In this document: in pieces, positions 18,880-28,111 of the stretch
How positions within the stretch are numbered: the first letter of the stretch is position 1
Layout: the number at the start of each line of letters is the position of its first letter
NCBI RefSeq assembly: GCF_003253735.1
Contig: NZ_QKYW01000010.1
Location: 62,001 to 126,000, forward strand
DNA length: 64,000 nucleotides
Direction of reading: 5' to 3'
DNA from: Pseudomonas sp. URMO17WK12:I2
GTDB lineage: Bacteria; Pseudomonadota; Gammaproteobacteria; Pseudomonadales; Pseudomonadaceae
Notes under the pieces: model-generated
The model's database searches: none
Told to the model about the DNA's origin: nothing
Seen by the model: the letters and a program-made list of their open reading frames with translations, nothing else
Made by a program: the position numbers and the translations under genes

Positions 18880-19698
18880 TTGGCGCGTGCGGTCGTTCCC
18901 CCCTCAGCCGATTCTTCGGTGCTGCTGGTGCAGCTCACTGACAGCCATCTGTTTGCCGATACGCACGGCAGGCTGCTGGGCATGGATACCGCCGACAGCC
19001 TGTCGCGGGTTGTCGAGCAGGTGCTCAAGGAGCAGCCGGCCATCGACCTGATCCTGGCCACCGGCGACCTGTCCCAGGACGGCAGTGCCGCCTCCTACGC
19101 GCGTTTCGTCGAACTGAGCGCGGCAATCGACGCCCCGGCCCGCTGGATTCCCGGCAACCATGACGACATACCCACCATGCAGGCAGCCTGCGTGGGCACC
19201 GACCTGCTGGAGCCGGTGGTCGACCTGGGCAACTGGCGGGTAACCCTGCTCGACTCGTCCATCCCCGGTGCCGTGCCGGGCTATCTCCAGGAGCCCCAGC
19301 TGATGCTGCTCGAGCGGGCTCTGAGCGAGGCGCCGGATCGTCACCACCTGATCTGCCTGCACCACCACCCCGTAGATATCGGCTGCCAGTGGATGGCGCC
19401 GATCGGCCTGCGCAATCCCGAGGCGCTGTTCGCGGTGCTGCAGCGTTTTCCCCAGGTGCGCGCCGTGCTCTGGGGCCATGTGCATCAAAGTATCGACACC
19501 CAGCGCGGTGACCTGCGGCTGCTGGCCTCGCCTTCTACCTGCGTGCAGTTCACGCCGGGCAGCGAGGACTTCCAGGCCGACAGTGCCGCGCCGGGCTACC
19601 GTTGGCTGCGCCTGCACGACGACGGCCGCCTGGACACTGGCGTGTCACGGGTCGAGGGTTTCGTGTTCGAGCCCGACTACAGCGTTGGCGGCTACTGA
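18880..19698 (+). CDS. cpdA: 3',5'-cyclic-AMP phosphodiesterase CpdA
   Basis: A 272-residue calcineurin-like metallophosphoesterase that hydrolyses cAMP. Family metal motifs are visible: LTDSHL near residue 20, ATGDLSQDG near 66, GNHDD near 96 and LWGHVHQ near 201. I chose the TTG at 18880 because AAGGAG lies 7 nt upstream and the length then matches CpdA; the open frame runs back to 18766 without a ribosome site. In P. aeruginosa CpdA limits cAMP and so Vfr-dependent genes. It is in the nudF-yqiB-cpdA-yqiA-parE cluster. Confidence 0.9.
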   Translation: MARAVVPPSADSSVLLVQLTDSHLFADTHGRLLGMDTADSLSRVVEQVLKEQPAIDLILATGDLSQDGSAASYARFVELSAAIDAPARWIPGNHDDIPTMQAACVGTDLLEPVVDLGNWRVTLLDSSIPGAVPGYLQEPQLMLLERALSEAPDRHHLICLHHHPVDIGCQWMAPIGLRNPEALFAVLQRFPQVRAVLWGHVHQSIDTQRGDLRLLASPSTCVQFTPGSEDFQADSAAPGYRWLRLHDDGRLDTGVSRVEGFVFEPDYSVGGY

Positions 19699-19762
19699 GG
19701 CGCGAGGATGATCGCGACCGCGGCGCTTGCAGCCTGCAGGCTGGCGCTAGTAGCCTCCCGTT

Positions 19763-20344
19763 ATGACCAATAGCATTCTTTATATCCACGGCCTCAACAG
19801 CTCGCCGGCTTCCACCAAGGCCAGCCAGCTGACCGCCGCCATGGCCGCGCGCGGGCTGCAGGCCCGGCTGCGGGTTCCGGCCCTGCATCATCACCCTCGC
19901 CAGGCCATTGCCCAGCTTGAAGCGCTGATCGCCGAACTGGGGCGCCCCACGCTGGTCGGCAGCTCGTTGGGCGGCTACTATGCGACCCACCTGGCCGAAC
20001 GGCATGGGCTCAAGGCGCTGCTGATCAACCCTGCCGTGCGCCCCCATGAGCTGTTCGATGGTTACCTGGGCACGCAGACCAATCATTACAGCGGCGAAAC
20101 CTGGGAGCTAACTGCGGACCACGTGGCCGCCCTGGCCGAGCTCGATGTCGAGCCGCCGATGGACCCGGCGCGTTATCAGGTGTGGCTGCAGACCGGCGAC
20201 GAAACCCTCGACTACCGGCGCGCCCAGGCCTATTACCGGCACTGCGCCCTGCGCATCGAAGCCGGTGGCGACCACGGTTTCCAGGGTTTCGCCGAGCGCC
20301 TGCCCATGTTGTTCGCCTTTGCCGGCATTGCGCCTGCGCCCTGA
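19763..20344 (+). CDS. yqiA: YqiA-type alpha/beta-hydrolase esterase
   Basis: A 193-residue small alpha/beta hydrolase. ILYIHGLNSSPAS near residues 4-16 is the oxyanion-hole strand, GSSLGGYYATHL near 72-83 holds the nucleophilic Ser, and GGDHGFQGF near 173-181 supplies the catalytic His. E. coli YqiA is an esterase acting on acyl-CoA and p-nitrophenyl esters. It lies between cpdA and parE in conserved order. The natural substrate is unknown. Confidence 0.88.
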   Translation: MTNSILYIHGLNSSPASTKASQLTAAMAARGLQARLRVPALHHHPRQAIAQLEALIAELGRPTLVGSSLGGYYATHLAERHGLKALLINPAVRPHELFDGYLGTQTNHYSGETWELTADHVAALAELDVEPPMDPARYQVWLQTGDETLDYRRAQAYYRHCALRIEAGGDHGFQGFAERLPMLFAFAGIAPAP

Positions 20345-20389
20345 GTGGGCGTACCGAACCCCCGATCAATCAGAGCATTGCACAGACCC

Positions 20390-22288
20390 ATGGCCCAGCA
20401 AAACGCCTACAACGCCGATGCCATCGAAGTTCTTTCCGGCCTCGACCCGGTGCGCAAGCGCCCGGGGATGTACACCGACACCACCCGCCCCAACCACCTG
20501 GCCCAGGAAGTCATCGACAACAGTGTCGACGAAGCCCTGGCCGGGCACGCCAGCGCCATCCAGGTGATCCTCCACGAGGACAACTCCCTGGAGGTGACCG
20601 ACGACGGGCGTGGCATGCCGGTGGATATCCACCCGGAAGAGGGCGTTCCCGGTGTCGAGCTGATCCTTACCAAGCTGCACGCCGGCGGCAAGTTCAGCAA
20701 CAAGAACTACCAGTTCTCCGGTGGTCTGCACGGTGTCGGTATCAGCGTGGTCAACGCGCTGTCGACCCGTGTCGAAGTGCGCGTCAAGCGCGACGGCAAC
20801 GAGTATTCGATGGCGTTCGCCGATGGCTTCAAGGCCAGCGACCTGGAGGTGATCGGCACCGTTGGCAAGCGCAACACCGGCACCAGCGTGCATTTCTGGC
20901 CGGACGCCAAATATTTCGATTCCCACAAGTTTTCGGTCAGCCGCCTCAAGCATGTGCTCAAGGCCAAGGCCGTGCTGTGCCCGGGGCTGGCGGTCAGCTT
21001 CCATGACAAGGCCAGCAACGAGAAGGTCGAGTGGCTGTACGAAGATGGCCTGCGCTCCTACCTGGTCGACGCGGTCAGCGAATTCGAACGCCTGCCCAGC
21101 GAGCCTTTCTGCGGCAGCCTGGCCGGCAACAAGGAAGCGGTGGACTGGGCGCTGCTGTGGCTGCCGGAAGGTGGCGACGCGGTACAGGAAAGCTACGTCA
21201 ACCTGATCCCCACGGCCCAGGGCGGTACCCACGTCAACGGCCTGCGTCAGGGCCTGCTCGACGCGATGCGCGAGTTCTGCGAGTTTCGCAACCTGCTGCC
21301 GCGTGGCGTCAAGCTGGCGCCGGAAGACGTCTGGGAGCGGATCGCCTTCGTGCTGTCGATGAAGATGCAGGATGCCCAGTTCTCCGGGCAGACCAAGGAG
21401 CGCCTGTCCTCCCGTGAGGCGGCGGCGTTCGTCTCCGGCGTGGTCAAGGATGCCTTCAGCCTGTGGCTCAATGCCCACCCCGAGTTCGGCCAGCAGCTGG
21501 CCGAACTGGCGATCAGCAACGCCAGTCGCCGCCTCAAGGCCGGCAAGAAGGTCGAGCGCAAGAAGATCACCCAAGGCCCGGCTTTGCCTGGCAAGCTGGC
21601 TGACTGCGCGGGGCAGAACCCGATGCGCTGCGAGCTGTTCCTGGTCGAAGGTGATTCGGCAGGCGGCAGCGCCAAGCAGGCGCGGGACAAGGAGTTTCAG
21701 GCGATCCTGCCGCTGCGCGGAAAGATTCTGAATACCTGGGAAGTGGACGGCGGCGAAGTGCTGGCCAGCCAGGAAGTGCACAACATTGCCGTAGCGGTCG
21801 GCCTTGACCCCGGCTCCAGCGATCTGGGCCAGCTGCGTTATGGCAAGATCTGCATCCTCGCCGACGCCGACTCCGACGGCCTGCACATCGCCACGCTGCT
21901 CTGCGCGCTGTTCGTGCAGCACTTCCGCCCGCTGGTCGACGCCGGGCACGTGTACGTGGCGATGCCGCCGCTGTACCGCATCGACCTGGGCAAGGAAATC
22001 TACTACGCCCTGGACGAGGCCGAGCGCGACGGCATTCTCGACCGTCTGGTGGCCGAGAAGAAACGCGGCAAGCCGCAGGTCACCCGCTTCAAGGGCCTGG
22101 GCGAAATGAATCCGCCGCAGTTGCGCGAAACCACCATGGATCCCAATACCCGACGCCTGGTGCAGCTGACCCTCGATGACTTCGAGGGCACGCGCGAGGT
22201 GATGGACATGCTGCTGGCCAAGAAGCGCGCCGGCGACCGCAAATCCTGGCTGGAGTCCAAGGGCAACCTGGCCGAGGTGCTGCTCTGA
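20390..22288 (+). CDS. parE: DNA topoisomerase IV subunit B
   Basis: A 632-residue type IIA topoisomerase ATPase subunit, used with ParC to decatenate chromosomes. It has the GHKL ATPase (EVIDNSVDEAL, DDGRGMPVD, GGLHGVGISVVNAL), a transducer region, and a TOPRIM domain starting with LVEGDSAGGSAKQARD and followed by DADSDGLHIATLL. The ATG at 20390 gives the usual MAQQNAYNADAIEVL-type start; a weak GTG 15 codons earlier is less likely. Its TGA shares a base with the next ATG (TGATG), so the phytase-like gene is coupled to it. Confidence 0.96.
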   Translation: MAQQNAYNADAIEVLSGLDPVRKRPGMYTDTTRPNHLAQEVIDNSVDEALAGHASAIQVILHEDNSLEVTDDGRGMPVDIHPEEGVPGVELILTKLHAGGKFSNKNYQFSGGLHGVGISVVNALSTRVEVRVKRDGNEYSMAFADGFKASDLEVIGTVGKRNTGTSVHFWPDAKYFDSHKFSVSRLKHVLKAKAVLCPGLAVSFHDKASNEKVEWLYEDGLRSYLVDAVSEFERLPSEPFCGSLAGNKEAVDWALLWLPEGGDAVQESYVNLIPTAQGGTHVNGLRQGLLDAMREFCEFRNLLPRGVKLAPEDVWERIAFVLSMKMQDAQFSGQTKERLSSREAAAFVSGVVKDAFSLWLNAHPEFGQQLAELAISNASRRLKAGKKVERKKITQGPALPGKLADCAGQNPMRCELFLVEGDSAGGSAKQARDKEFQAILPLRGKILNTWEVDGGEVLASQEVHNIAVAVGLDPGSSDLGQLRYGKICILADADSDGLHIATLLCALFVQHFRPLVDAGHVYVAMPPLYRIDLGKEIYYALDEAERDGILDRLVAEKKRGKPQVTRFKGLGEMNPPQLRETTMDPNTRRLVQLTLDDFEGTREVMDMLLAKKRAGDRKSWLESKGNLAEVLL

Positions 22289-23274
22289 TGCGCCACCTGT
22301 TCGGCGTTGTGCTGTTTGCAGCCATGACGCCGGCACTGGCCGAGGTACCGCCGCCCGAGGAGCTCAGGCTGGTCAGCGAGCATCCGGTGGACGGCATGCC
22401 CGCGGGTAACCTGTCGGGCCTGGCCTGGTGCGGCGATGCGCTGTGGGCGGTGTCCGACCGCGAGGATGATCGCCTGTATCGCCTCGATTCCTCGGCGACC
22501 GTCTGGCAGGCCGAAGCCGAGCGCTTCGTGGCGCCGCCCGCGCCAGCAATGCCGCTGCCCTGGGGCCTGCGTATGCGTGGCTGGGTGTCGGGTCTGGTGC
22601 GCGGCGGTCATCTGGATTTCGAAGGCATCTCCTGTGACGCCAAGGGCAACCGCTATCTGGTCAGCGAGAGCCGCGCCGCGGTGCTGCAGGTGCCGCCGGC
22701 GGCCGATGCGCAGTGGCTGAACCTGCCCGAAGGCATGGTGCGCCAGGCACGGGCCAGCGGCATGCTGCTGCACTTCAATTCGTTGTTCGAAGGTATTGCC
22801 GTCGATCCGGCTGGCGAGCGCCTGTGGCTGGCCGCGGAGAAAGAGCGGCGCGGCCTGGTGGTGCTGCACAACCGGCGCGCCACCTGGCGCTGCGAGGGCG
22901 GCTGCGTGCTGCTCAACGAGGGTGGAGAAGAAGCCTCCCCCGAGGCGCTGGGTGGGCGTTCCGCGCCAGTGGACTTCTCCGGCCTGGCATTCTTCGAAGA
23001 GAAACTCTACACCCTGGAGCGTCAGGCCCATCGCATCTGCCGGCGTACGCCTGCCACCGGCGAGGCCGAGCGCTGCTGGTCGTTCGCCGCCGAAGCGCTG
23101 ACCGACGAGCGCCGTTATCCAATGCATTACGGCGTTGCCGAAGCCCTGTCGATGGACGCCGAAGGCGCCTGGGTCGGCCTCGACAATGGTGGCCACGCCC
23201 GTGGCGATGGCGAGAAACGCCCGCTGGTCTGGCGCTTCGCCGCGCCGGCGGGCGGCTGGGGCGCAACCCCGTGA
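22288..23274 (+). CDS. Esterase-like/phytase-like secreted protein
   Basis: A 328-residue protein with a signal peptide (cleavage likely after ALA near residue 18) and a beta-propeller-like body resembling the 'esterase-like activity of phytase' family. Indicators are NLSGLAWCGDALWAVSDRE near 35-53, HLDFEGISCDAKG near 110-122 and PVDFSGLAFFEEKLYTLER near 229-247. It should be periplasmic. It is sandwiched between parE and the retropepsin gene with overlapping start and stop codons at both ends. The same insertion occurs in P. aeruginosa (PA4966). The substrate is unknown. Confidence 0.75.
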   Translation: MRHLFGVVLFAAMTPALAEVPPPEELRLVSEHPVDGMPAGNLSGLAWCGDALWAVSDREDDRLYRLDSSATVWQAEAERFVAPPAPAMPLPWGLRMRGWVSGLVRGGHLDFEGISCDAKGNRYLVSESRAAVLQVPPAADAQWLNLPEGMVRQARASGMLLHFNSLFEGIAVDPAGERLWLAAEKERRGLVVLHNRRATWRCEGGCVLLNEGGEEASPEALGGRSAPVDFSGLAFFEEKLYTLERQAHRICRRTPATGEAERCWSFAAEALTDERRYPMHYGVAEALSMDAEGAWVGLDNGGHARGDGEKRPLVWRFAAPAGGWGATP

Positions 23275-23795
23275 GCGAGCAGACCGCAGGCCGCCGGGCC
23301 GGCCGGGTGATGCTGGTGCTCGCCTGGGGCGCCGGGCTGCTGCTGGCCACGCACTTTTTCGGTAATTGGGAGGATGCCAAGCAGCATCCCAATCGCCAGC
23401 CGGAGTCGGTGCATGGCAGCGGCTATGTCGAGGTGCGCCTGGCCAGCAGCCCCGGTGGACATTACCTGGTCGACGGGCAGATCAATGGCGAGGCGGTGAG
23501 CTTTCTGCTCGACACCGGTGCCACCCAGGTCGCCATTCCCAGCCAGGTCGCCAGCAGCCTGGGCCTGCAGGCTGGCGCGCCGGTACAGATCAGAACCGCC
23601 AATGGCGTCGCCACGGCGCATCGCACCCGTCTGGAGCGCCTGCAGCTCGGCGATATCGTTTTGCATGACGTGTCCGCACTCATCGCCCCGGGTATGGATG
23701 GCGAGGAAATCCTGCTGGGCATGAGCGCCTTGAAACACCTTGAATTCAGTCAGCGCGACGGCACCTTGATGCTGCGCCAATCAACCTTGCAATGA
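23271..23795 (+). CDS. Retropepsin-like aspartic protease, membrane-anchored
   Basis: A 174-residue protein with one N-terminal membrane helix (about 14-29) followed by a retroviral-type aspartic protease domain. The active-site triplet is clear in FLLDTGATQVAIP near residue 80, and the later EEILLGMSALKHL segment is typical of the TIGR02281 group. Such proteins would work as dimers in the periplasm. The start is GTG at 23271, overlapping the TGA of the phytase-like gene (GTGA). It is 7 nt upstream of parC, so all four genes from parE probably form one transcript. Confidence 0.82.
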   Translation: MSEQTAGRRAGRVMLVLAWGAGLLLATHFFGNWEDAKQHPNRQPESVHGSGYVEVRLASSPGGHYLVDGQINGEAVSFLLDTGATQVAIPSQVASSLGLQAGAPVQIRTANGVATAHRTRLERLQLGDIVLHDVSALIAPGMDGEEILLGMSALKHLEFSQRDGTLMLRQSTLQ

Positions 23796-23802
23796 GGCAC
23801 GC

Positions 23803-26058
23803 ATGAGCGAAACCCTCGATCTGAGCCTGGACGGCGTCGAACGCCGTTCCCTTGCCGACTTCACCGAGCAGGCTTATCTCAACTACTCCATGTACGTGAT
23901 CATGGACCGTGCGCTGCCGCATATTGGCGACGGTCTTAAGCCCGTGCAGCGGCGTATCGTCTATGCCATGAGCGAACTGGGCCTGGACGCCGACGCCAAG
24001 CACAAGAAGTCGGCGCGTACCGTCGGTGACGTGCTCGGCAAGTTCCATCCCCATGGCGACAGTGCCTGCTATGAAGCCATGGTGCTGATGGCGCAGCCGT
24101 TCAGCTACCGCTACACCCTGGTCGACGGCCAGGGCAACTGGGGTGCGCCGGACGATCCCAAGTCGTTCGCCGCCATGCGTTACACCGAGGCGCGGTTGTC
24201 GCGCTATTCCGAAGTGCTGCTCAGCGAGCTTGGCCAGGGCACCGTGGACTGGGTGCCGAACTTCGATGGCACCCTCGACGAGCCGGCAACGCTGCCGGCA
24301 CGTTTGCCGAACATCCTGCTCAACGGCACCACGGGTATCGCCGTGGGCATGGCCACCGACGTGCCGCCGCACAACCTGCGTGAAGTCGCCACCGCCTGTG
24401 TGCGTTTGCTCGATGAGCCGAAAGCCACGGTCGAGCAGCTCTGCGAACATATCCAGGGCCCGGACTACCCAACCGAAGCGGAAATCATCACCCCGCGTGC
24501 CGACCTGCTGAAAATCTACCAGACCGGCCGTGGCTCGATACGCATGCGCGCCGTGTACAGCGTGGAGGACGGCGACATCGTGGTCACCGCGCTGCCGCAT
24601 CAGGTGTCCGGCGCCAAGGTGCTGGAGCAGATCGCCGCGATGATGCAGGCCAAGCCATCGAAGGCGCCGCAGATCGCTGACCTGCGTGACGAGTCCGACC
24701 ACGAGAACCCCTGCCGTATCGTCATCATCCCGACCAGCAGTCGGGTCGATCACGATGGGCTGATGCAGCATCTGTTCGCCAGCACCGATCTGGAATCCAG
24801 CTACCGGGTCAACACCAACGTCATCGGCCTCGACGGCAAGCCCCAGGTCAAGGACCTGCGCACCCTGCTGGTCGAATGGCTGCAGTTCCGGGTCGGCACC
24901 GTGCGCCGCCGCCTGCAATTCCGCCTGGATAAGGTCGAGCACCGCATGCACCTGTTGGAAGGCCGCTTGATCGCCTTCCTCAACCTCGATGAGGTGATCC
25001 ACATCATCCGCACCGAGGACCAGCCCAAGCCGGTGCTCATGGAGCGCTTCGGCCTTACCGAGATCCAGGCCGAGTACATCCTGGAAACCCGCCTGCGCCA
25101 ACTCGCCCGCCTGGAAGAGATGCAGATTCGCGGCGAGCAGGACGAGCTCAGCAAAGAGCGCGACAAGCTGCTGGCGCTGCTCGGCAGCGAAGCCAAGCTG
25201 AAGAAGCTGGTGCGCAAGGAAATCCTCGAAGACGCCGAGAAGTACGGCGATGACCGTCGTTCGCCAATCGTCGAGCGTGCCGAAGCCAAGGCGCTGTCCG
25301 AGCACGATCTGCTGCCCAACGAGAAGATCACCGTGGTGCTCTCGGAAAAAGGCTGGGTGCGCTCGGCCAAGGGCCACGAAATCGATGCCACCGGCCTGTC
25401 CTACAAGGCTGGCGATGGCTTCAAGACAGCTGCGCCTGGCCGCTCCAACCAGTACGCAGTGTTCATCGACTCCACCGGGCGCAGCTATTCGCTGGCCGCT
25501 CACACCCTGCCTTCGGCCCGTGGTCAGGGCGAACCGCTGACCGGTCGCCTGACCCCGCCACCGGGTGCCTCCTTCGAGTGCGTACTGCTGCCCGACGATG
25601 AGGCGCTGTACGTGATCGCCTCCGATGCCGGCTACGGTTTCGTGGTCAAGGGCGAAGACCTGCAGGCCAAGAACAAGGCCGGTAAGGCGCTGCTCAGCCT
25701 GCCCAATGGCGCCCGGGTAGTGGCCCCAAGGCCGCTCAACAACCGTGAGGAAGACTGGCTAGCCGCGGTGACCACCGAAGGTCGCCTGCTGCTGTTCAAG
25801 GTCGCCGACCTGCCGCAGCTGGGCAAGGGCAAGGGCAACAAGATCATCGGTATTCCCGGTGAGCGGGTGGCCAGCCGCGAGGAGTACCTCACCGACCTGG
25901 CCGTGCTGCCGGCGGGCGCCACCCTTGTGTTGCAGGCTGGCAAGCGTACTCTGTCCCTGAAGGCCGATGACCTTGAGCACTACAAGGGCGAACGCGGTCG
26001 GCGCGGCAACAAATTGCCGCGGGGCTTCCAGCGCGTGGACGGTCTGCTCGTCGAGTAA
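23803..26058 (+). CDS. parC: DNA topoisomerase IV subunit A
   Basis: A 751-residue cleavage subunit of topoisomerase IV. The catalytic Tyr lies in AAMRYTEARLS at about residue 127. The quinolone-determining region reads HPHGDSACYEAMV with Ser87 and Glu91, the residues usually found in susceptible strains. A C-terminal beta-pinwheel of GyrA-box-like repeats follows from about residue 500. It is the last gene of the parE-to-parC unit. GCACGCATG precedes the start with a modest ribosome site. Confidence 0.96.
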   Translation: MSETLDLSLDGVERRSLADFTEQAYLNYSMYVIMDRALPHIGDGLKPVQRRIVYAMSELGLDADAKHKKSARTVGDVLGKFHPHGDSACYEAMVLMAQPFSYRYTLVDGQGNWGAPDDPKSFAAMRYTEARLSRYSEVLLSELGQGTVDWVPNFDGTLDEPATLPARLPNILLNGTTGIAVGMATDVPPHNLREVATACVRLLDEPKATVEQLCEHIQGPDYPTEAEIITPRADLLKIYQTGRGSIRMRAVYSVEDGDIVVTALPHQVSGAKVLEQIAAMMQAKPSKAPQIADLRDESDHENPCRIVIIPTSSRVDHDGLMQHLFASTDLESSYRVNTNVIGLDGKPQVKDLRTLLVEWLQFRVGTVRRRLQFRLDKVEHRMHLLEGRLIAFLNLDEVIHIIRTEDQPKPVLMERFGLTEIQAEYILETRLRQLARLEEMQIRGEQDELSKERDKLLALLGSEAKLKKLVRKEILEDAEKYGDDRRSPIVERAEAKALSEHDLLPNEKITVVLSEKGWVRSAKGHEIDATGLSYKAGDGFKTAAPGRSNQYAVFIDSTGRSYSLAAHTLPSARGQGEPLTGRLTPPPGASFECVLLPDDEALYVIASDAGYGFVVKGEDLQAKNKAGKALLSLPNGARVVAPRPLNNREEDWLAAVTTEGRLLLFKVADLPQLGKGKGNKIIGIPGERVASREEYLTDLAVLPAGATLVLQAGKRTLSLKADDLEHYKGERGRRGNKLPRGFQRVDGLLVE

Positions 26059-26312
26059 GGCTGCTGGCTATCGCCCTGGGGCTGGAGTTAAACGGCGGTT
26101 TGACGGATGATACCGCCCTCATGTGCCTGCCGAATGGTGGGCCATTTGCCATCGTTATGGTCGTGCGCCGGGTGGCAGGCGCATTGCATATGCACAGGGA
26201 TTATCAGCACCCGTCGGCCATCGGTCAGCGCGGTGATTTATCTATTTTTTTGTTATTGGTTTTTTCACCTGTAGCCATGATCGCTGGCCCTGCTGCCAGC
26301 CGGAAGACATTG

Positions 26313-27017
26313 ATGATTGTTAAACGGCTTCCTCTCACCTTATTACTTACCGGTTTGCTGATGCTGACCGGTTGTTCGCATTTGATGCCTGTTTCCTACT
26401 ACCAGCTCGACGGCGGCCCGGTGGCCAGCAAGACGGCGGACAAGGATGGCATGAGCGTACTGCTCGGGCCGATCACCGTGGCTGACTACCTGCAGCGTGA
26501 AACCCTGCTGCAGCGCCAGGACGACGGCAGCCTGAGCCCTGCCCTGACTTCGCGCTGGGCCGGCAGCCTGGCCACCGACCTGGATCGCCAGGTGCTGCGC
26601 CAGCTGTCCAACCGGATCAACAGCCAGCGCCTGGTCATGGCTTCGGACAACCCGAACTACAAGGCCCAGGTGCAGGTTCTGCTGTCCATCACCCGCCTGG
26701 ACTCCGGCCCGCGCCAGCCCGCTGTGCTCGAAGGCCAGTGGCGCCTGGTCGGCCGTGACGGGCAGTTGCTCGACACCCGCCTGGTGCACCTGGAAGAGAA
26801 GCACAAGGGCTCGGTCGCCGATCAGGTTCGCGCGCAGAGCGAAGTGGTGCAGCGACTGGTCTCGCAACTGGCCAGTGCGGTGAAGAATCATGCCAATACG
26901 CCGATCGCCGCCGAAGAGCCGCGCCGCAAGGCGCCGGTACCGGCTGCGCGGCAGGAACCACCGAAGATGCCGGTGGCCGAGCCGATTCGCATCGACGCCG
27001 AAGTGTTCCGCTTCTGA
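26313..27017 (+). CDS. PqiC-type (ABC-transport auxiliary, DUF330) lipoprotein
   Basis: A 234-residue predicted outer-membrane lipoprotein. The signal peptide ends in the lipobox LTGC (Cys near residue 20), followed by SYYQLDGG, a common opening of PqiC/YmbA proteins. The middle contains SRWAGSLATDLDRQVLRQLSNRI, typical of the family. The last 40 residues are rich in Pro, Ala and Lys and look disordered. PqiC normally works with PqiA and PqiB in lipid transport across the periplasm, but neither gene is here. The ATG at 26313 is chosen because it starts the signal peptide; the longer frame upstream looks non-coding. Confidence 0.75.
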   Translation: MIVKRLPLTLLLTGLLMLTGCSHLMPVSYYQLDGGPVASKTADKDGMSVLLGPITVADYLQRETLLQRQDDGSLSPALTSRWAGSLATDLDRQVLRQLSNRINSQRLVMASDNPNYKAQVQVLLSITRLDSGPRQPAVLEGQWRLVGRDGQLLDTRLVHLEEKHKGSVADQVRAQSEVVQRLVSQLASAVKNHANTPIAAEEPRRKAPVPAARQEPPKMPVAEPIRIDAEVFRF

Positions 27018-27027
27018 TACCGCCGGG

Positions 27028-27969
27028 TCAGGCCAGGCCTGACTCGCTTTCGGCCTCGTCGCGCTGGTAGCCTTCCAGCACGCCAGCGGTGCGGATCGCT
27101 TCGTCGAGAAATACGGTCACGGCCGGGTGCTTGCGCTCGCCCTTGCGGTAGGCCAGGAAGATTTTGCGCTGGATGGCCGGCGCCAGGCGCACGGCGGTAA
27201 CGCCCTCCACGGGCCTTAGCAGGCGTAGGCCCGAGACCACCGAAATCGAATTGCCCGATGCGACCATCGCCGCGACCATTTCAAAGCCCGCGCAGTGGGC
27301 ATTGATGCGTGGCGTAAAGCCCGAGCGACGGCACAGATTGGCGATGAATTCACCGAACGAGCTGTTGGTGGAGTCCAGCGCCCAGGCTTCTTCCTGCAGG
27401 TCGGCGATGGTCAGGGTGCTGCGCGAGGCCAGCGGGTGGCTGGCGGGCAACAGCACGTGCAGGCGGTCCTCGGTCAGCGGAATCAGTTCGTAATGCTCTT
27501 GACGCGCCTTGCTGGCGCCAGCCAGGTCATCGACCACCGCCACGTCGATTTGCCAGGCGCTCAGCGCGCTGAGGCTTTCCCGGGGCTCCAGATCGGCGAC
27601 CACCACTTCCAGGCGCGGATAAGCCTGGCGCAGGTTGTGCACGATGGGCGCGACCAACGCCACGGCGATCGATGGGAACGCCGCGACGCGCAGTTCGCCG
27701 GCGATCTCACTGCGCATCTGCGCCAGTTCCGAGCGTGCCTCGTCGAGGATCACCAGAATCCGCTCCACATGCGCCACCAGCCGAGTGCCCGCCGGCGTCA
27801 GTACCACGCCCCGCCCGCGCCGCTCGATCAACGCCACTTCTGCCTCGCGCTCCAGGTGCGCGACCTGTTGGGAAACCGCCGACGGCGTCAGGTGAAGAAA
27901 CTCGGCAGTAGCGGCCATGGTGCCGCAACGGGCCAGCTCGCGGAGGGTGCGCAGGCGGATCAGGTCCAT
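27028..27969 (-). CDS. LysR-family transcriptional regulator
   Basis: A 313-residue LysR protein with an N-terminal winged helix-turn-helix (about 1-60, including LTPSAVSQQVAHLEREAEVALIERRG) and a C-terminal effector-binding domain. It is divergent from the L-serine ammonia-lyase gene, and a 6-bp inverted repeat with LysR-type spacing lies between them. Control of serine breakdown by serine or a related signal is a reasonable inference, not shown. The opposite flank is the orphan PqiC lipoprotein, which converges on it. Confidence 0.87.
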   Translation of the reverse strand: MDLIRLRTLRELARCGTMAATAEFLHLTPSAVSQQVAHLEREAEVALIERRGRGVVLTPAGTRLVAHVERILVILDEARSELAQMRSEIAGELRVAAFPSIAVALVAPIVHNLRQAYPRLEVVVADLEPRESLSALSAWQIDVAVVDDLAGASKARQEHYELIPLTEDRLHVLLPASHPLASRSTLTIADLQEEAWALDSTNSSFGEFIANLCRRSGFTPRINAHCAGFEMVAAMVASGNSISVVSGLRLLRPVEGVTAVRLAPAIQRKIFLAYRKGERKHPAVTVFLDEAIRTAGVLEGYQRDEAESESGLA

Positions 27970-27981
27970 GGCTGACTCTCT

Positions 27982-28004
27982 ATTGGTAATAATCTCTAAT
28001 CAAT
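27982..28004. promoter_or_regulatory. Candidate LysR operator upstream of the serine ammonia-lyase gene
   Basis: ATTGGT and ATCAAT face each other across 11 bases, an imperfect dyad of the T-N11-A type used by LysR proteins. It lies 13 bases before the LysR start and about 108 bases before the serine ammonia-lyase start, in an AT-rich divergent promoter region. This is pattern evidence only. Confidence 0.5.
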
Positions 28005-28111
28005 ACAGTAAGAATAAATCAGTATACATAATGGAAGTGGGGTTTTAGATTTTTGCTACCGACGGTGCGTAACCGGGTATCCGTCCTCACCTGAAAAAGA
28101 AAAATACAGCC

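Noticed and set aside
20366..22336. A 656-codon antisense frame over parE
   Set aside because: It mirrors the parE codon pattern; parE has complete ATPase and TOPRIM motifs.
22713..23270. Long N-terminal extension in frame with the retropepsin gene
   Set aside because: It overlaps the phytase-like gene out of frame. The GTG at 23271, overlapping the upstream stop, and the membrane helix that follows mark the true start.
26059..26312. N-terminal extension of the PqiC-type gene from an ATG at 26100
   Set aside because: The added residues look random and would bury the lipoprotein signal peptide. The 254-bp gap holds only a weak GGCGGT/ACCGCC dyad and AT-rich promoter-like sequence.
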